DNA of 64,000 bases from Agrocybe praecox (lineage: Eukaryota; Basidiomycota; Agaricomycetes; Agaricales; Agrocybaceae). The notes beneath the pieces are model-generated. The model was not told the DNA's origin. It worked only from the letters and a program-made list of their open reading frames with translations, and did not search any database. The stretch is from assembly GCA_964017145.1 (NCBI GenBank), contig OZ024852.1, positions 1,675,945 through 1,739,944 of the forward strand. Reading direction: 5' to 3'. This document shows, piece after piece, positions 11,345 to 22,966 of the stretch. The translations under genes and the position numbers were made by a program. The first letter of the stretch is position 1. Every line of letters begins with the position of its first letter.

Positions 11345-12212
11345 GCCATACGCCTCATCACCATCCATGATGTATAGAACTCGACCCCATCGAAATATTA
11401 TCCGACATATACAGTCATTCACCGGTCAATGATGCACCCAAATGGAGATCAGCCTAGGAAATTTTAAATACGAGGGATATAGACATTATGAACTGAGAGA
11501 ATTATGTGGATGCACCGTACTCTATGTAATATCTAGTTTAAGACTCAAATTTTAGTTGTTGAACACTATATCGCATGTTATCAGTGCGACAAACGAAGAT
11601 CAGTTCGAAACCAGTCAATGATGCAGTTGTCACGCTGTCTTAATTTGGGCATTTTGCTTAGTCATTTCCCCCGCCATCAGTGTTTCCCGTGTTTCCTATC
11701 GCTTCGAAGTGTGATGGAATGTGACATTCCTTATCTGCTCATCCCATTTAAGTGGGATTTGGTCCTTTCAGTGGTTTTTGGTTCACTGGAGTACTAACTC
11801 AACTCAGAAATCATGTAAATACATACTTATTGAATGCCTTATGATATTCCCCTCCAAAAAATGGCTCTTTTCTGCAATTTAGAGCCAGGATCACTTAAAT
11901 AATATTCAGTTTTTGGTGTTTGAGCACTTATTTGCAGATATCAAAAGATCGAAACATGCCAGACCTTAGACACTCGGGATTAATATAAAGACTACATATG
12001 CGCGCACAACGCACAAAAAAGTGAATAAATAGCTGAAGAACTGACCCCGGGAATGTGTTTTGCATCATTGACTAGTGTGCATCATTGACCGGTGAATGAC
12101 TGTATCGATGTCCTCCCATGCTTGCTGGTGTGCCTCCTCCAGCAGACATCCCACTACTCACCGATCCACCTCCTCTCGGCCGAAGTGCCAATACCCGGTC
12201 ATCCGACACAAC
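11345..12212 (-). pseudogene. Truncated duplicate of the Rho GEF 3' end
   Basis: The two parts, 11345-11411 and 12103-12212, match the last exon of the Rho GEF gene (about 15694-15876). They share, for example, ATGATGTATAGAACTCGACC, and GTGCCAATACCCGGTCATCC just inside the breakpoint. Everything upstream of the last exon is missing, so it cannot encode an exchange factor. A TIR element splits the fragment. Confidence 0.85.
11412..12102. mobile_element. TA-flanked TIR element (Tc1/mariner-like MITE)
   Basis: A 691-bp element whose ends both read CAGTCATTCACCGGTCAATG inward; the perfect inverted repeat is about 26 bp. It is flanked by TA on both sides (11410-11411 and 12103-12104). The related Rho GEF exon at about 15760-15775 reads CGACATATATCGATG, which is exactly the empty site with one TA. 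The inverted-repeat core CAATGATGCA is repeated internally near both ends. No transposase frame is visible. A TA duplication with CAGT ends points to the Tc1/mariner superfamily. Confidence 0.87.
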
Positions 12213-12243
12213 AGGCGTATATGTCACTTTCATTAACAAAAGC

Positions 12244-13636
12244 TAAGTAACTTCCATAAAAAAAAGGTCAACAAATGACAGCAACTTCTTACATTCAATA
12301 AATATGAAATTTATCCATCCGTGTTCGATTATTTTACCACCACTTATCCATCCACGTTCAATAAATTTAGGGCTATTTATCCATCCGCGTTCATTTACTT
12401 TACAGTCATTTATCCATCCGCATTGAATAAATCCACGACCATTTGTTCATCCGTGTTTGATTATTTTACTGCTATTTGGCTAGCTTTTCATAGTCCGATT
12501 GAGTTCCGCTTGGGGGCTTCGGAAAAAAACATTAAAAAAACAAATGATCAACCATGGCCGGCCTGGCCCTTCATCACCGCAAGAGTGTTTGATATACAGA
12601 AGAATGTTTTATTACTGGAGAGGTGCCAATCAGAGTAGCCCTGTTGGCACCCACCCGGTGGCTAGCTTCCAATCTGTATCAGAGGGGCAAATGCCGAAGT
12701 ACGCGTCATTTACCCTATTCAATGTGACGGGCCGCGGTTCCGTCATGTGTTTTGGGAGATTGTAAATGAAAAATAATAATGGAGGTTTGTATATATTATA
12801 TTGTGCCCAGATAAATACATTTTTGCGTAGAGGAAAATTATACCTTTCATATGATATACTTGCCAGGGTGATTGGTTTACGAATGAGTAAAGGTCAGAAT
12901 GGTGCTGAAATGTGTGCATACTCAAACACGATTTACTATTGTAAACTTGAATGATGATCATGGGTTGCCCACAATTCCCTCACATATTTTCAAAAAAGTT
13001 GCATATAATCAAGCTAAAATCATACATCATCATGAGAGTTATGTTGAGGATTTAATCTTGTGCGATATAGAGAGTTGGTAACATGACAAAGGGACAAAAC
13101 AAACCTGAAACAAACCCAGAATTTGGCGCCGGGAATCACTGATTTTTGCTGCAAATCTTGGTCTGTCTTTTAGATATACTATGGATTTACATGTACAGAA
13201 TAAAGATATAGAACTACTAATACAAGGAGATCTGCAGCTAAGGATTCAGAAATACGGAGAAATGTGCGGGCAAATGATGTGGGTACGCCGTGCAACGCAG
13301 CACAAGACGAGAGCGTCTTTGATGCGTCACGGAAGTATCCGAATTGTCCAAGCCGGCAGCTAGATGCCGCTTATTAAAGAATTTATCGATAAATATGCGT
13401 GAGCGGGATGGATAAATCAAAAGCGGGTCTATCCATGGAATGAGGATGGATTAATCCGAGAGAATTTATCCATCACATGGGATGGAAAAATCCACGTATA
13501 TTTATCCATTGAACGGGATGGATAAATTCACGCAGATTTATCATTACCAAAGTAAGGGCTAAGGCAAATATGGATTAATAATCGAACCTAAGAACTTGCC
13601 CTCATTTGTTGACCTTTTTTTTAGGGAAGTTACTTA
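12244..13636. mobile_element. 1.39-kb TIR element with subterminal tandem repeats, superfamily unclear
   Basis: The ends at 12244-12278 and 13602-13636 are 35-nt inverted repeats with one mismatch; they begin TAAGTAACTTCC and end GGTCAACAAATGA. Inside the left end, 12311-12475 is a 33-nt unit repeated five times (TTATCCATCCGYGTT core). Inside the right end, about 13395-13535 holds the same core in inverted orientation (GGGATGGATAAAT). No transposase is recognisable. A TA target duplication is possible if the element starts at 12246, but without an empty site this cannot be proved. It sits exactly at the junction between duplicated units 2 and 3. Confidence 0.75.
12311..12475. repeat. Five tandem copies of a 33-nt repeat
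   Basis: Units start at 12311, 12344, 12377, 12410 and 12443, each beginning TT(A/G)T(C/T)CATCC. Spacing is exactly 33 nt. They are subterminal repeats of the enclosing TIR element. Confidence 0.85.
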
Positions 13637-14140
13637 TATTTGTATATAAATCCCACAGCATCTGGTGGACACAAGGACAGCACGAATCATGAATGCATGA
13701 CGTTTCGTGAAGGTGTCACGCGATCGTCGAAAATCGTGACGCAAATAAAAACGGATCTGATTTTTGTCCGATACGGTGCAACATAAAGTGGGTTTGAACT
13801 CTTGTAAGATTCGGGGCTCGGATCCAATGGTCGTATGGTACCGCTTGATCCGGCACATACACGGCGTGCACCTTAGGCCTCGATCGATCAATGAAATTAG
13901 CGCCCAAAAGTTAGAGAATCAAGTAAAAAAACGCACACAGCTATCAAACAGCTAAAAAAAAAAAAAAGGGCGTAAAACTCCCAAATTTAACATAACATAA
14001 AGACATAACACAACGTCTGAGGTGTCTATTACTCCGTAAACGTAAACACCGTAACTACTAACTGGGATCTACGAAACTACATAGCGAGCCAAAGTTAATA
14101 GCATCTGACTGGGTATAGGCGGTTAACTAGGGGCTACACT

Positions 14141-14752
14141 TCAAAGCGGCAGAGAGTGGTTTGGCTGGCAGTAAGTGCTCTGGCCAACCAATTGCGCTAT
14201 ATCTACGGCATTGGGTACCCCGACTGACCTGACGGGTATAGGGATGGGAACACTAACTGCGCTCTGCTTGCACTGGTTATCGCTGTCAAGTTGAAATGAA
14301 ATAGAAGTTGAGTCGGGATTAGTTTCGAAGGAAAATCAATGAAATAAAATAAGGGCCCACTTACGCAAAAACATAGCAAGTGGCTGGATTACAAAAGTAC
14401 ACGTTGTCCAAGAGCGTCTTGCCTTCTACGACCTCAAAGCATTCGCCATATTTAATAGCTTGGGGCTGTTCTTGGCCGTAGCGGATGATCGATCCCGAAC
14501 TGTAAAATAAAATAAAAAGCAGAGTCAGTGTTACTACTGAGCCCACTCAATACAGAAGGAAAAAAAAAGAAGAGAACGCACAACGTCGGGGCCTGCAGTC
14601 TTACACATCTCGGCTGCCCTGCTGAAATCAATGTCGGGTAATCCACCGCCAGCAATGGCAGGCACGCCTGGAAGCTCCGTAGGCAAAGACGCAACGCAGG
14701 TGAAAGCGGCTGCAGCGACGATGAGGCTGGTAAGTTTGTTGAAGACGGCCAT
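14141..14752 (-). pseudogene. SSP-6: SSP gene with a 4-bp frameshift
   Basis: Exon 1 is 14582-14752 (171 nt, 57 codons; signal peptide and AEMCKTAGPDV), exon 2 is 14365-14499, and exon 3 is 14141-14282. Exon 2 is 135 nt, whereas intact relatives have 131 or 134. The extra 4 nt is a tandem duplication at 14488-14495, GATCGATC where SSP-5 has GATC. It shifts the frame right after FGI and leads to a stop about 14 codons on. Exon 3 would otherwise encode the normal end. I found no alternative GT or AG that restores frame. Coding DNA is otherwise close to SSP-5, so the damage looks recent. Confidence 0.75.
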
Positions 14753-14904
14753 TTGGGCTTAGGACGGAAGAGTAGAGAGTAAAGATTGTAAAAGGTTAGG
14801 GACAAAGGAGAGGACTGGTTGACTTGAGCCAAGCTAAGGCTGATCTGAAGATGAAACGATTCCAATGCTGGGTTCGTTGTCCTCCCTCTCGAAAGTTGAG
14901 TCTC

Positions 14905-14912
14905 GTTTTATA
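14905..14912 (-). promoter_or_regulatory. TATA box of SSP-6
   Basis: TATAAAACGAG on the - strand, 153 nt upstream of the ATG, as in SSP-5. Confidence 0.5.
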
Positions 14913-15711
14913 GGCTAATGTCGTCTCAAACCAAATGTTTATTGTGGTGTAGTGGTGCCATATTTCTTCAGAGTATAATCAGTACCCGCTGACGGACAGC
15001 GAATAGAAGTATGCTTATTCGCGACTTGGTCCCTACATCATTGATCAGCGCTAAAGAGTGGGATGAAAGTCACATTAGCATGAGAACTGGAGACAAGAGA
15101 AGCACCTCACATATAGTATGACTATTGTCCAGCGGCAAGTGATGCGAGTAACAAATGAATCTAAACACCAAAGTGAGGCCGTTAGAATATTAATATTGAT
15201 CACACTGAACAGGAATGTATGATTCATCTTTTAAACCTTCCCAAGAAACTTTGTGTTAGTAATGATTGGCGCTTCGTTAGGCGAGTTGTCATTTGTATCA
15301 TTAACTGAAAAAAGAACACAGATGATGATTTTACATGACTATAACGTAAGGAAAAGAACTACTAACTACTACTAATGCTTGAGAGAGGAAGAGCACGACA
15401 AGTTGGGGACGGAAAGCAACTGTAAAACAGGAGATAGGTCAAAGCCATCACAAGCGAACCAGCGATGTATTAAAGAACAAAGGATGAAAGTGAAGGGAGA
15501 GGGAAACGAAAGAGCAATAATCATACACAACTACATCCATTACACTGGGGACGAACTTGGCGGGAGGAAGGAAAGGGATGACGAGCAAGCGATATCAGCC
15601 ATGATATAAAAGGCGAACATGACACAAAAGGTTGGTTCGGATGCGGGAGAGGGAAGAGATGGGAAATAGGTGAAATCAACGAGAGAAAAACACATCACGC
15701 TATACACCTCA

Positions 15712-18700
15712 TCACCGTCCATGATGTATAGAACTCGACCCCATCGAAATATTATCCGACATATATCGATGTCCTCCCACGCTTACCGATGTGCTTCCTC
15801 CAGTAGACATCCCGCTACTCACTGTCGATCCACCTCCTCTCGGCCGAAGTGCCAATACCCGGTCATCCGACACAAGGAGGATCTCCTCCCTCCCAACTCC
15901 CTGCGGATGCCGCAGGTGCTGCTCAGGATACATCTGTTGCTGAGGTTGCTGCATATACATATTATATGCCGGTGGAATACCCTGTCCATGATACGGTGGT
16001 GCGTAGGGGTTGTGTGGTCCAGGTGGGCTACAATAACAATAAAATAAGTCATGAGCTACCAACTAGGAAGGAGCATAAACGCACCCATGTTGATATGGAT
16101 TCGGGTTCTGATGTACAGCAGAAGTCGTATTCGTCACCGACGGTGGGGTATCCGCGAATAACAAACGAAGATTCGAGCCTTGAATGACCTGCGACATCCG
16201 TCCTGTCTCGATATGTCGTATTTCGACAAACGACGGTTCGAACGCGAGGACATATGGTTCATGAAGAGCTACACGTGAGCATAACAATGAGAGGGAGAAA
16301 CTCAATAATGACTAGGCATAAGCATACCAAAGCCTGTAGGTGTGCCTTCCCAATACACCATGAACTCCTTCCGTGATCTTCGGCCGCTCTTATTCACATA
16401 AAAAGCAAATTCTACACGCAATGCATCAGCTCCTGCATAAATACTACGATGTCTTTGGTGACTCACCATCATAGCAAAGCAAGAAATCATTATGAATTCG
16501 ATAGATTGCCATCGGCCGCAAGTTCTCTTTCTTCCTCACAAATTCGAGCGCCTCGTCGTTGGGGTCCAACAAGCCCTGCGTGTCCAGACTCTCAAGGTCG
16601 ACAATCTCGAATCCGCGAGAACACCCCACACACATCTTCGTCTTCAGGTAATGGATAGATGTCGATTCCACGGGGATGTAGAACTCCTAGTATAAGAGCA
16701 CAAAAATAAGAGGAAGGTCGACGAAAAACGAAAAGAATCAACCACACACCCTAAACAGCTTGAGTGTGTCATTCCCACCCTGCAACAGCTTCTTGAACGT
16801 CGGCTTTGCTCTTCCCCTAATATTTTGATCTATAGGCTCAAGAGTCTTGAACGTGCTCGACAGCTGACTAGACTTGACGATGCACACAAGCACTTTGTTC
16901 AGGCAGAACCCGGCCTTGAAGAACGACGTATGTGAGGATATGCGTTTCGCTCTTTTCAGACCGGCCATGGGGTCGAGTGGGTCGAGTGCTTCGAGTGGGA
17001 AGGTGATTACTTGGCGTTCTGTTTTAGGTTTCATTTTAGTATGCGATGCGAAAAAAACCGGGAGGGGAGCGTTAGGAATTTGTATAATTTACTCACCTGA
17101 TAAGACGATGAGCAATTGATAGTCCTCCAGCACGTCGACCTGGATAACATCAAGCAAGGCCAACACCCTCACAGGTTCCTGATGCGGTTCTCGGAGGTCA
17201 GAAAGATACACCCCGTCGTCCGTCCCGTATACCACTCTCCTTCCTCCGCCTAAGAAAGTTACAGGCAAAATAAGTAACGAATGAATAAGGGAAGAAAAAC
17301 CCACTCACTATACGGAGCCGCGCAATTAACCTTATTCGGCCCAGAGAAAAACCCCTCACTCAACGTAACCGTATCAAAAATGACACTCCTCTCCCGCATA
17401 ATCTGCTGCTGTTTGTATATCACCTCGAGCCACTTCCGATGGCTCAACGGCGACGTCGACCACAGCATCAGGTTATAGTAGTTCTTCCCCAGATGGATAA
17501 AGTTGATCCATTGCTGGCCCTTGTGATCGTTCTTCACCACAACCGAAGAGACGACACCAGGAACGCTCGCTCGTCCTCCCGCACCCATGCCGATCATACT
17601 CTTTTCGAAGGAGGATCGTCGGACAAGGGTTTGGTTTTTCCGCTGTTGTGACCGGATTGTACCATTAGAGTCGTCGAGGGGCGCGGCTGATATTAGCAGG
17701 AGTTCGAGTGGTATTGGCTATATACGCAAAATCAAGGTCCTGTAAATATTGAAAGAAGGAGGAATAATATTTTCATCCCACTCACCCGTCGATACACCTT
17801 ATAATGCTCATGTTGCTTATTCTTGACCAACTTTGTGAACAATAACGCATGGTCGAACAAATACACCTGGATCTCCCCGTCCCGCTTGTTCAAAGTTCCC
17901 TTATACACCATTTCCCGTCCCTCATCGCGAAGCCGTAGATTCTAAAAAGAAAAATATCACGTTCATTCCAGCCAAAAGGAAAAAAGAAAAATAGGTCGCT
18001 CACCACCTCCTCTCCCGGCTTAAACAGCAACTGCTGATCCAACTGCATCAAATTAAACCTATTCTCCGTCTTTCCCGTCTCCTCATTCACTTTCCCCAAA
18101 AACTCCCTCACGAGGGCGATCACCTGGGGAAGCACATGCTTGTCGCTGCTATCGTTCGGCGTGTGCTTCAGCACAGCTTCCAGCAAGAGCGGATACCTCG
18201 CAAGACGCGTGGTGGGTTTCGTCAAATAAGCATTCAACTCGAGTTTTCGTGATTCAGGGAGTCGTTCGGTTACCTGTCATATAACGATGATGATGATGAT
18301 GAGTTCACATGTATGCATGTCAGACAAATTGCGTTTCCTCAAAAAAAAAACTGAAAGTAAAAACAGTACGCACCTCAACGAACTGAGCAAACACTGGGTT
18401 CATCCCTTTTTCCTTCTCAAACTCGTACTTCCCGTACAGCTGGTGCGCACCATAACTCACGAACGGTCCGAAATGGGGCACCATCTCCAGAAGGATATCG
18501 CCTATCCGATCAACCACCGCGTACTGTTTCTGCCTCTTCGAAAGCGCGTCCCTCAGACGCGTATTTACAGCGATGACATCGTGGATATTCCAAAACACCT
18601 GTGTCAGGAACTCCTTCCTTCGTTCCTTCGGTATAATCTCCTCGTCTCGGAGTTTGTTGTACCATGACTAGAATTTTCATGGTTCAATAAATAAATAAAC

Positions 18701-20634
18701 CCATATTCAAATTTAGCCAAAAACTCACATCTCGCAGATACTCAATATCGCGCACAAAGTCCCTTTCCGTGTATATGACTTCGTTGATTGCCTCCTGACG
18801 CTTCTTCTCTGTTTCCGATACGCTGTTCACTATCTCCTGAGGGACGGAATGTATCCACAACGTGCCGGCATCCTGCAAAAGCAAAAGTTTGTCAGATCAA
18901 ATTTTTGAATCTATACTTGACCGTTGTACATACCGGAATATCCGTTATACTCTCTCTACTGATCTGCTTTGACAACCCCGGTTGGGGTTTCATATTTAGC
19001 CTCGCTTGCTGTTCCAACCGCCTTGGACAGGCAATGCTGTAGCACAGCTGATCTCTTGAGCATGTCGGTGAGTAGCAGTCGGTGAGAAGTGTGAACACTC
19101 CCGATGGCAGCGTCATTTCATCTGTAGGGATAGGTGAGTCTTTCGGTGATGTCCTGTTCTCGTTTTCCGGAGATCCAGGAGATACACCGTCGCCCTTGTT
19201 CTGTAAAAAGTACAGGTGAATACAACGAAAGAAGTAAGAGGTCAAAAAACATACCTCAAAAAATGAAGCAGAATTCAACATATTGCCCAACGTCTCTGGA
19301 GATATTTGTTCCCCATGTTGCAGTTCACCGCTAACAAAAGGACTGGGAAGTTTGGTCTGGAACTGATATAGTTCACTTGCACTATCCCTCAGGCGGTGGT
19401 CATAAGTGACATCATGAAAAAACTTTTGAGCGTCCAACGCCCGACCAAGGAGCAGTGCCAGATTACGGTCCGTCGTCTTTATGATGTATGCGATTTTGTC
19501 CACGGCTTCGCGGCCATCGAAGGCGTCCTTGTAGGTCAAACCATCCTTGACGCGGTCTGTTATGGGTATTCGCTCGCGAAACGCCTGCGCGACGCGAGAC
19601 AAGAGTGCAGGGTATACGATGGGAGTCTTTCGGACGGGGGTTGAGACTGGACGGATGGAGGTAGGTGAGGTGCGTCCGTGGGGCGTGCCTTTTATGAGCT
19701 GTTCGACGGAGGGACGGACCGCAGACATGGACATGGATCGATGATCTTGGGAAGTACGATCGCGGCGCTGGGAAGAGGTAGTGTTTGGGAATTTTGGCAT
19801 GGTACGTGCGGAATCGGAGGAACGACGATGATTGTTGTGACTGACAAGGGTGCTAGAAGCTATTGAGTGATCTGTACTTGAAGGCGGAGGGGAAATATTT
19901 GCTAAAGAGGAACGTGCAGCCACTGTGTCGACGTGGAGACCGACACCCTGTAAAAAGATTAAGAAAAGGAATTAAAAAAAGAAAAAAGAAACCAACTGGG
20001 TGATGGTGTGAATCTGAACCAGAAGGCTGCCGCAGATGCTGGCGAGAAAGGGTTTGTTGTCGAACTAGTTTGAAGTTAAGAAGAGAACAAGAGAGAAAAA
20101 AGATTGCGCACTACTGGGTTCTGAACGAGCCCAGGGAAGCTCACTATTGCTCTCTTCTGAATCGAGGTCTGCGCTAGTAGCAGCGGAAAAATCGAGACCT
20201 AATCTGCCATCTTCATGTTCGAGACTTATACCGATGCGAGGGAGTTCAGCAGGAGGTGGAGGTAGAGTTGATGACCTGTGTGACGGGCCCGGAGATGGAC
20301 GAGGGCCGTAAGCAGGTGAAGGTGAGTGCGAGTTGCTATAGATCTGTGCTTGATATGCCTGCGCCGGAGTAAGACCGGGATATGGATGTCCATGATCGCT
20401 GATAGGAGGAGGACCGAGAGAGTTTGAGTTTACAGATCTTGGACGGTAAGGAGGACCATATTGTGGGTACGCATAGTGGTACTGCGGCTGGGAAGGCGGA
20501 GGTGGCGGAGGTGGAGCGCCTGGGCGACCAAAGATGGACTCATAGGCGGCATATCGCTTGTCGGGCGGGGGCTGGCGCGGGCCCAAAGGTTTGTCCATGG
20601 ATGGCGACAACGACGAGGACGACTCAGAGATCAA
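15712..20634 (-). CDS. ROM2: Rho1 guanine nucleotide exchange factor (Rom1/Rom2 type)
   Basis: It activates the GTPase Rho1 in the cell-wall integrity pathway at the plasma membrane. Domains in order: a Pro/Ser-rich low-complexity N-terminus (about 180 residues, with a run of seven Pro); a Ser-rich linker; a DEP-like domain (DRVKDGLTYKDAFDGREAVD to LYQF); a RhoGEF (DH) domain (AINEVIYTERDFVRDIEYL through LTKPTTRLARYPLLLEAVLK); a PH domain (EMVYKGTLNKRDGEIQVYLF to WLEVIYKQ); a CNH domain (VVYGTDDGVYLSDLR to the EPSFVEIRHI region); and a Gln/Pro-rich tail. There are at least ten exons. The start is either 20634 or the second ATG at 20598. A partial 3' duplicate of this gene lies at 11345-12212. 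Only 67 bp separate it from the TRM82 stop on the same strand. Confidence 0.9.
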
Positions 20635-20701
20635 GAGACACTCAATGTCACACTGATTACATATGCTTCATTCTAATTTTACTCCGCTCAAAAGTCAGCC
20701 A

Positions 20702-22739
20702 CTACTCTACTAGCGCCCGTTGCCTCTTTGCCTCTCGCTCTTCGCTCTCTTCTACTTTGGCCAACACTGCCTGTTTTATCTTCATTCTCCCAAGCTCCTT
20801 CTTGTTCAACTCCCCTTGACCCTTTACAGCCTTGGCCGTCTCCGAAGACGACAATTCAGGTGCCCCAATCGGGTATGTCCCCGCAGGAAGCACACTCTCA
20901 ACCGGGAGATCACCATCAGCATCTGCCGTGTATTTAGGCATCGCGACAAGGTCACTGTATATGTCCAATTTCACAATTTCTTCGGGAGTGGCTATTAAGA
21001 ACAATTAGCCAGTGCATAATGCAAACTAGAATAACACTGACCAGCCAACAAAGCCGAAGAATTGAGTGATGACACTACAAATTTCAGAGTTTCTTCATCT
21101 TCAACAAGCTATTAAACAGTCAGTAACCACCATACTTGGATAAATCAAAACGCACCTGGCTTCCTGCCAATTTCAACACCTTGACCATCCTCGTATCCTC
21201 CGACGGCTCTTCAGATGATTTCCACTCGCCATCCAGACTAACCACTATTGACTTGCCATCCACAATCGAAAAGTCAACAACAGGTCTCTTGAAATCAAAA
21301 TGCCGGATATCGCTCGACGACACATCAGGTTTTAACGGGAAAGTAAACAGAGCTGTCGTTCTTGATCGCACCGTCAGAATATAGCAAGAAAGCAGACAAA
21401 AAACCTACTCACCCAACAGCAGAAAACACGGCAAACACCCCCGACTCTGTCTGTACACTCTCAATTGCATGTATCACAAGCACCTTTCCAGGTTTTGCCT
21501 CTTCTTCCTTTGCCTCTACCTTTGCATCATCATCCCCCTCACCCTCCTCCGTACCCTCCCTTTCCTTTCCTTTCCCCTTCTTGCCCTTCTTCCGCTTCAC
21601 CTTGGTCCCCTCAGGCAACTGCCCTCCCTCTCCATCATCCTCCGGCAGCCCGCGTTTTCTCTTTGTCGCTTTTACTCCAACGAACGGCTCGACAGAATCC
21701 AGCACGGGCACTTCATACTTCACTGTCCCGCTCATCCAATCCCAGATTTTGAGCATCGGGTCTCCGCCGCCGGAGATGAGCGTCGTAGGGTCCGAGGTAG
21801 GGATATGGATGGCGGATACGAATCTAAACGCGAAGCAAAAAGTAGTAAAGATTAGATTAGATCAACCCAACCCATCTTTCTTTAACAAATAAATAAAACG
21901 CACTCACTTCAAATGACCCAGACAATACATCTCGATATTATATCCCTTCGGGAACCAGCTCACACGAATATGCTCGTCCCTGTCCGCAGTAACGATATAC
22001 TTCTCGTCATGCGTCAGCAGGAACGCGTTCAGCGGCGACGCATGTCCCAGGATGAGGTGTCCCCCCGATGGGTTTTCATGCGACGATAGCGCATCCTTCT
22101 TTTGGTTTTCGTCCTTCTTCTCCAAGGCGGTGAGTGGGACGTAAGTCAGAGGGTAGCTAGTAGAAGATAATGAATGAAATAACACCGTCGTGTTATTCGG
22201 GTTACCTACCTGAACACATCCCCAAATTTATCCGACGCAAGGATCGTCTGCGCGTCTGCGGTGAACGCGAGCGAGGTCGGTTTTTTGGGCAGTTCCCTGT
22301 AACATCATCAACACATTATAAATACACCTCCAGAAAAAGAAAAGAAAGAAAGACGCGCACCTCTCACTCAACAACTGCAGCTCGTCGTTGAGCGCCAAAT
22401 CCCACACCTTGAGCATCTTATCCTCTCCCGCCGTAAGGAGATACCGAAACCCGCTATCCACAGCCGCGCAGCGCACAGGACCGGATTTCAGCACCCCCGT
22501 TCTCTTCAGCTTCTCTTCAGGGAACGTCGTGGTGGAATGTACTACATTTCCTGTCCTATGAAATTTCGCGAGCCGCGAAAATGAGCGATCACATTCAACG
22601 TCTTGACTCTTGATTGCAAAGAGCAATCGTAAGACGCGGACACCTACGAGTTATCCAATACCTGGATGTGCGGGCCTGTGATTGCGACTGTGCGCGTTGG
22701 ACCGGGGAAGAGACGTGTATATGGGTAGTAGTTCGGCAT
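20702..22739 (-). CDS. TRM82: tRNA (guanine-N7)-methyltransferase WD40 subunit Trm82/WDR4
   Basis: The non-catalytic WD40 partner of Trm8, which makes m7G46 in tRNA. I start at 22739 (MPNYYPYTRLFPGPTR...VAITGPHIQVLDNS), which fits the first blade. Next come RCAAVDSGFRYLLTAGEDKMLKVWD and the family signature YIVTADRDEHIRVSWFP with LGH, then ISGGGDPMLKIWDW. A Lys/Glu-rich insertion (KRKRG to EEEAKPG) separates the middle blades. The C-terminal tail is charged, with KKELGRMKIKQAVLAKVEE. An in-frame upstream exon from an ATG at 22897 could extend the protein, but that would add a non-conserved serine-rich piece. Confidence 0.88.
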
Positions 22740-22966
22740 GTGTGTATTATTAAAGGAAGAGGAGGAGGAGGAGGATGGGATTGGGTTTCTAATTTCTAAA
22801 AGTAAAAGTAAAATTAGGTATCCACTCACGTGCGTCGCATATAATTGAGAATTCGGCCCGCCCAAGCCGGTCTGTGGTCGACGGACGCCTTTTGCATTTT
22901 AAAATAACACCGCGTCGTCCGACTTGGATTCCTCCCTCCGACTACAACTAGCTATTACTAACCACC

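Larger units (their letters stand above)
9428..12212. repeat. Duplicated SSP unit, copy 2, ending in a Rho GEF 3' fragment
   Basis: This copy matches 13,770-15,880 almost throughout: 3' flank, SSP gene, upstream region, an AATGCTTGAGAGAGGAAGAG segment, then the 3' end of the Rho GEF gene. The Rho GEF homology stops abruptly at about 12,212, just after CCGACACAA, inside the last exon. The copy is interrupted by the TIR element at 11412-12102. Copy 3 still joins the intact Rho GEF gene, so copy 2 is the derived one. Confidence 0.82.
13637..15880. repeat. Duplicated SSP unit, copy 3, joined to the intact Rho GEF gene
   Basis: The unit proper begins at about 13770 and continues without a break into the 3' end of the functional Rho GEF gene (stop at 15712). 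It holds SSP-6, its upstream region and the AATGCTTGAGAGAGGAAGAG segment at about 15374. Because the neighbouring gene is complete here, this is the probable parental arrangement. Confidence 0.75.

Noticed and set aside
13117..13135. TTTGGCGCCGGGAATCACT, resembling a retrotransposon primer-binding site
   Set aside because: There are no long terminal repeats, no gag-pol frame and no polypurine tract nearby. It lies inside the TIR element.
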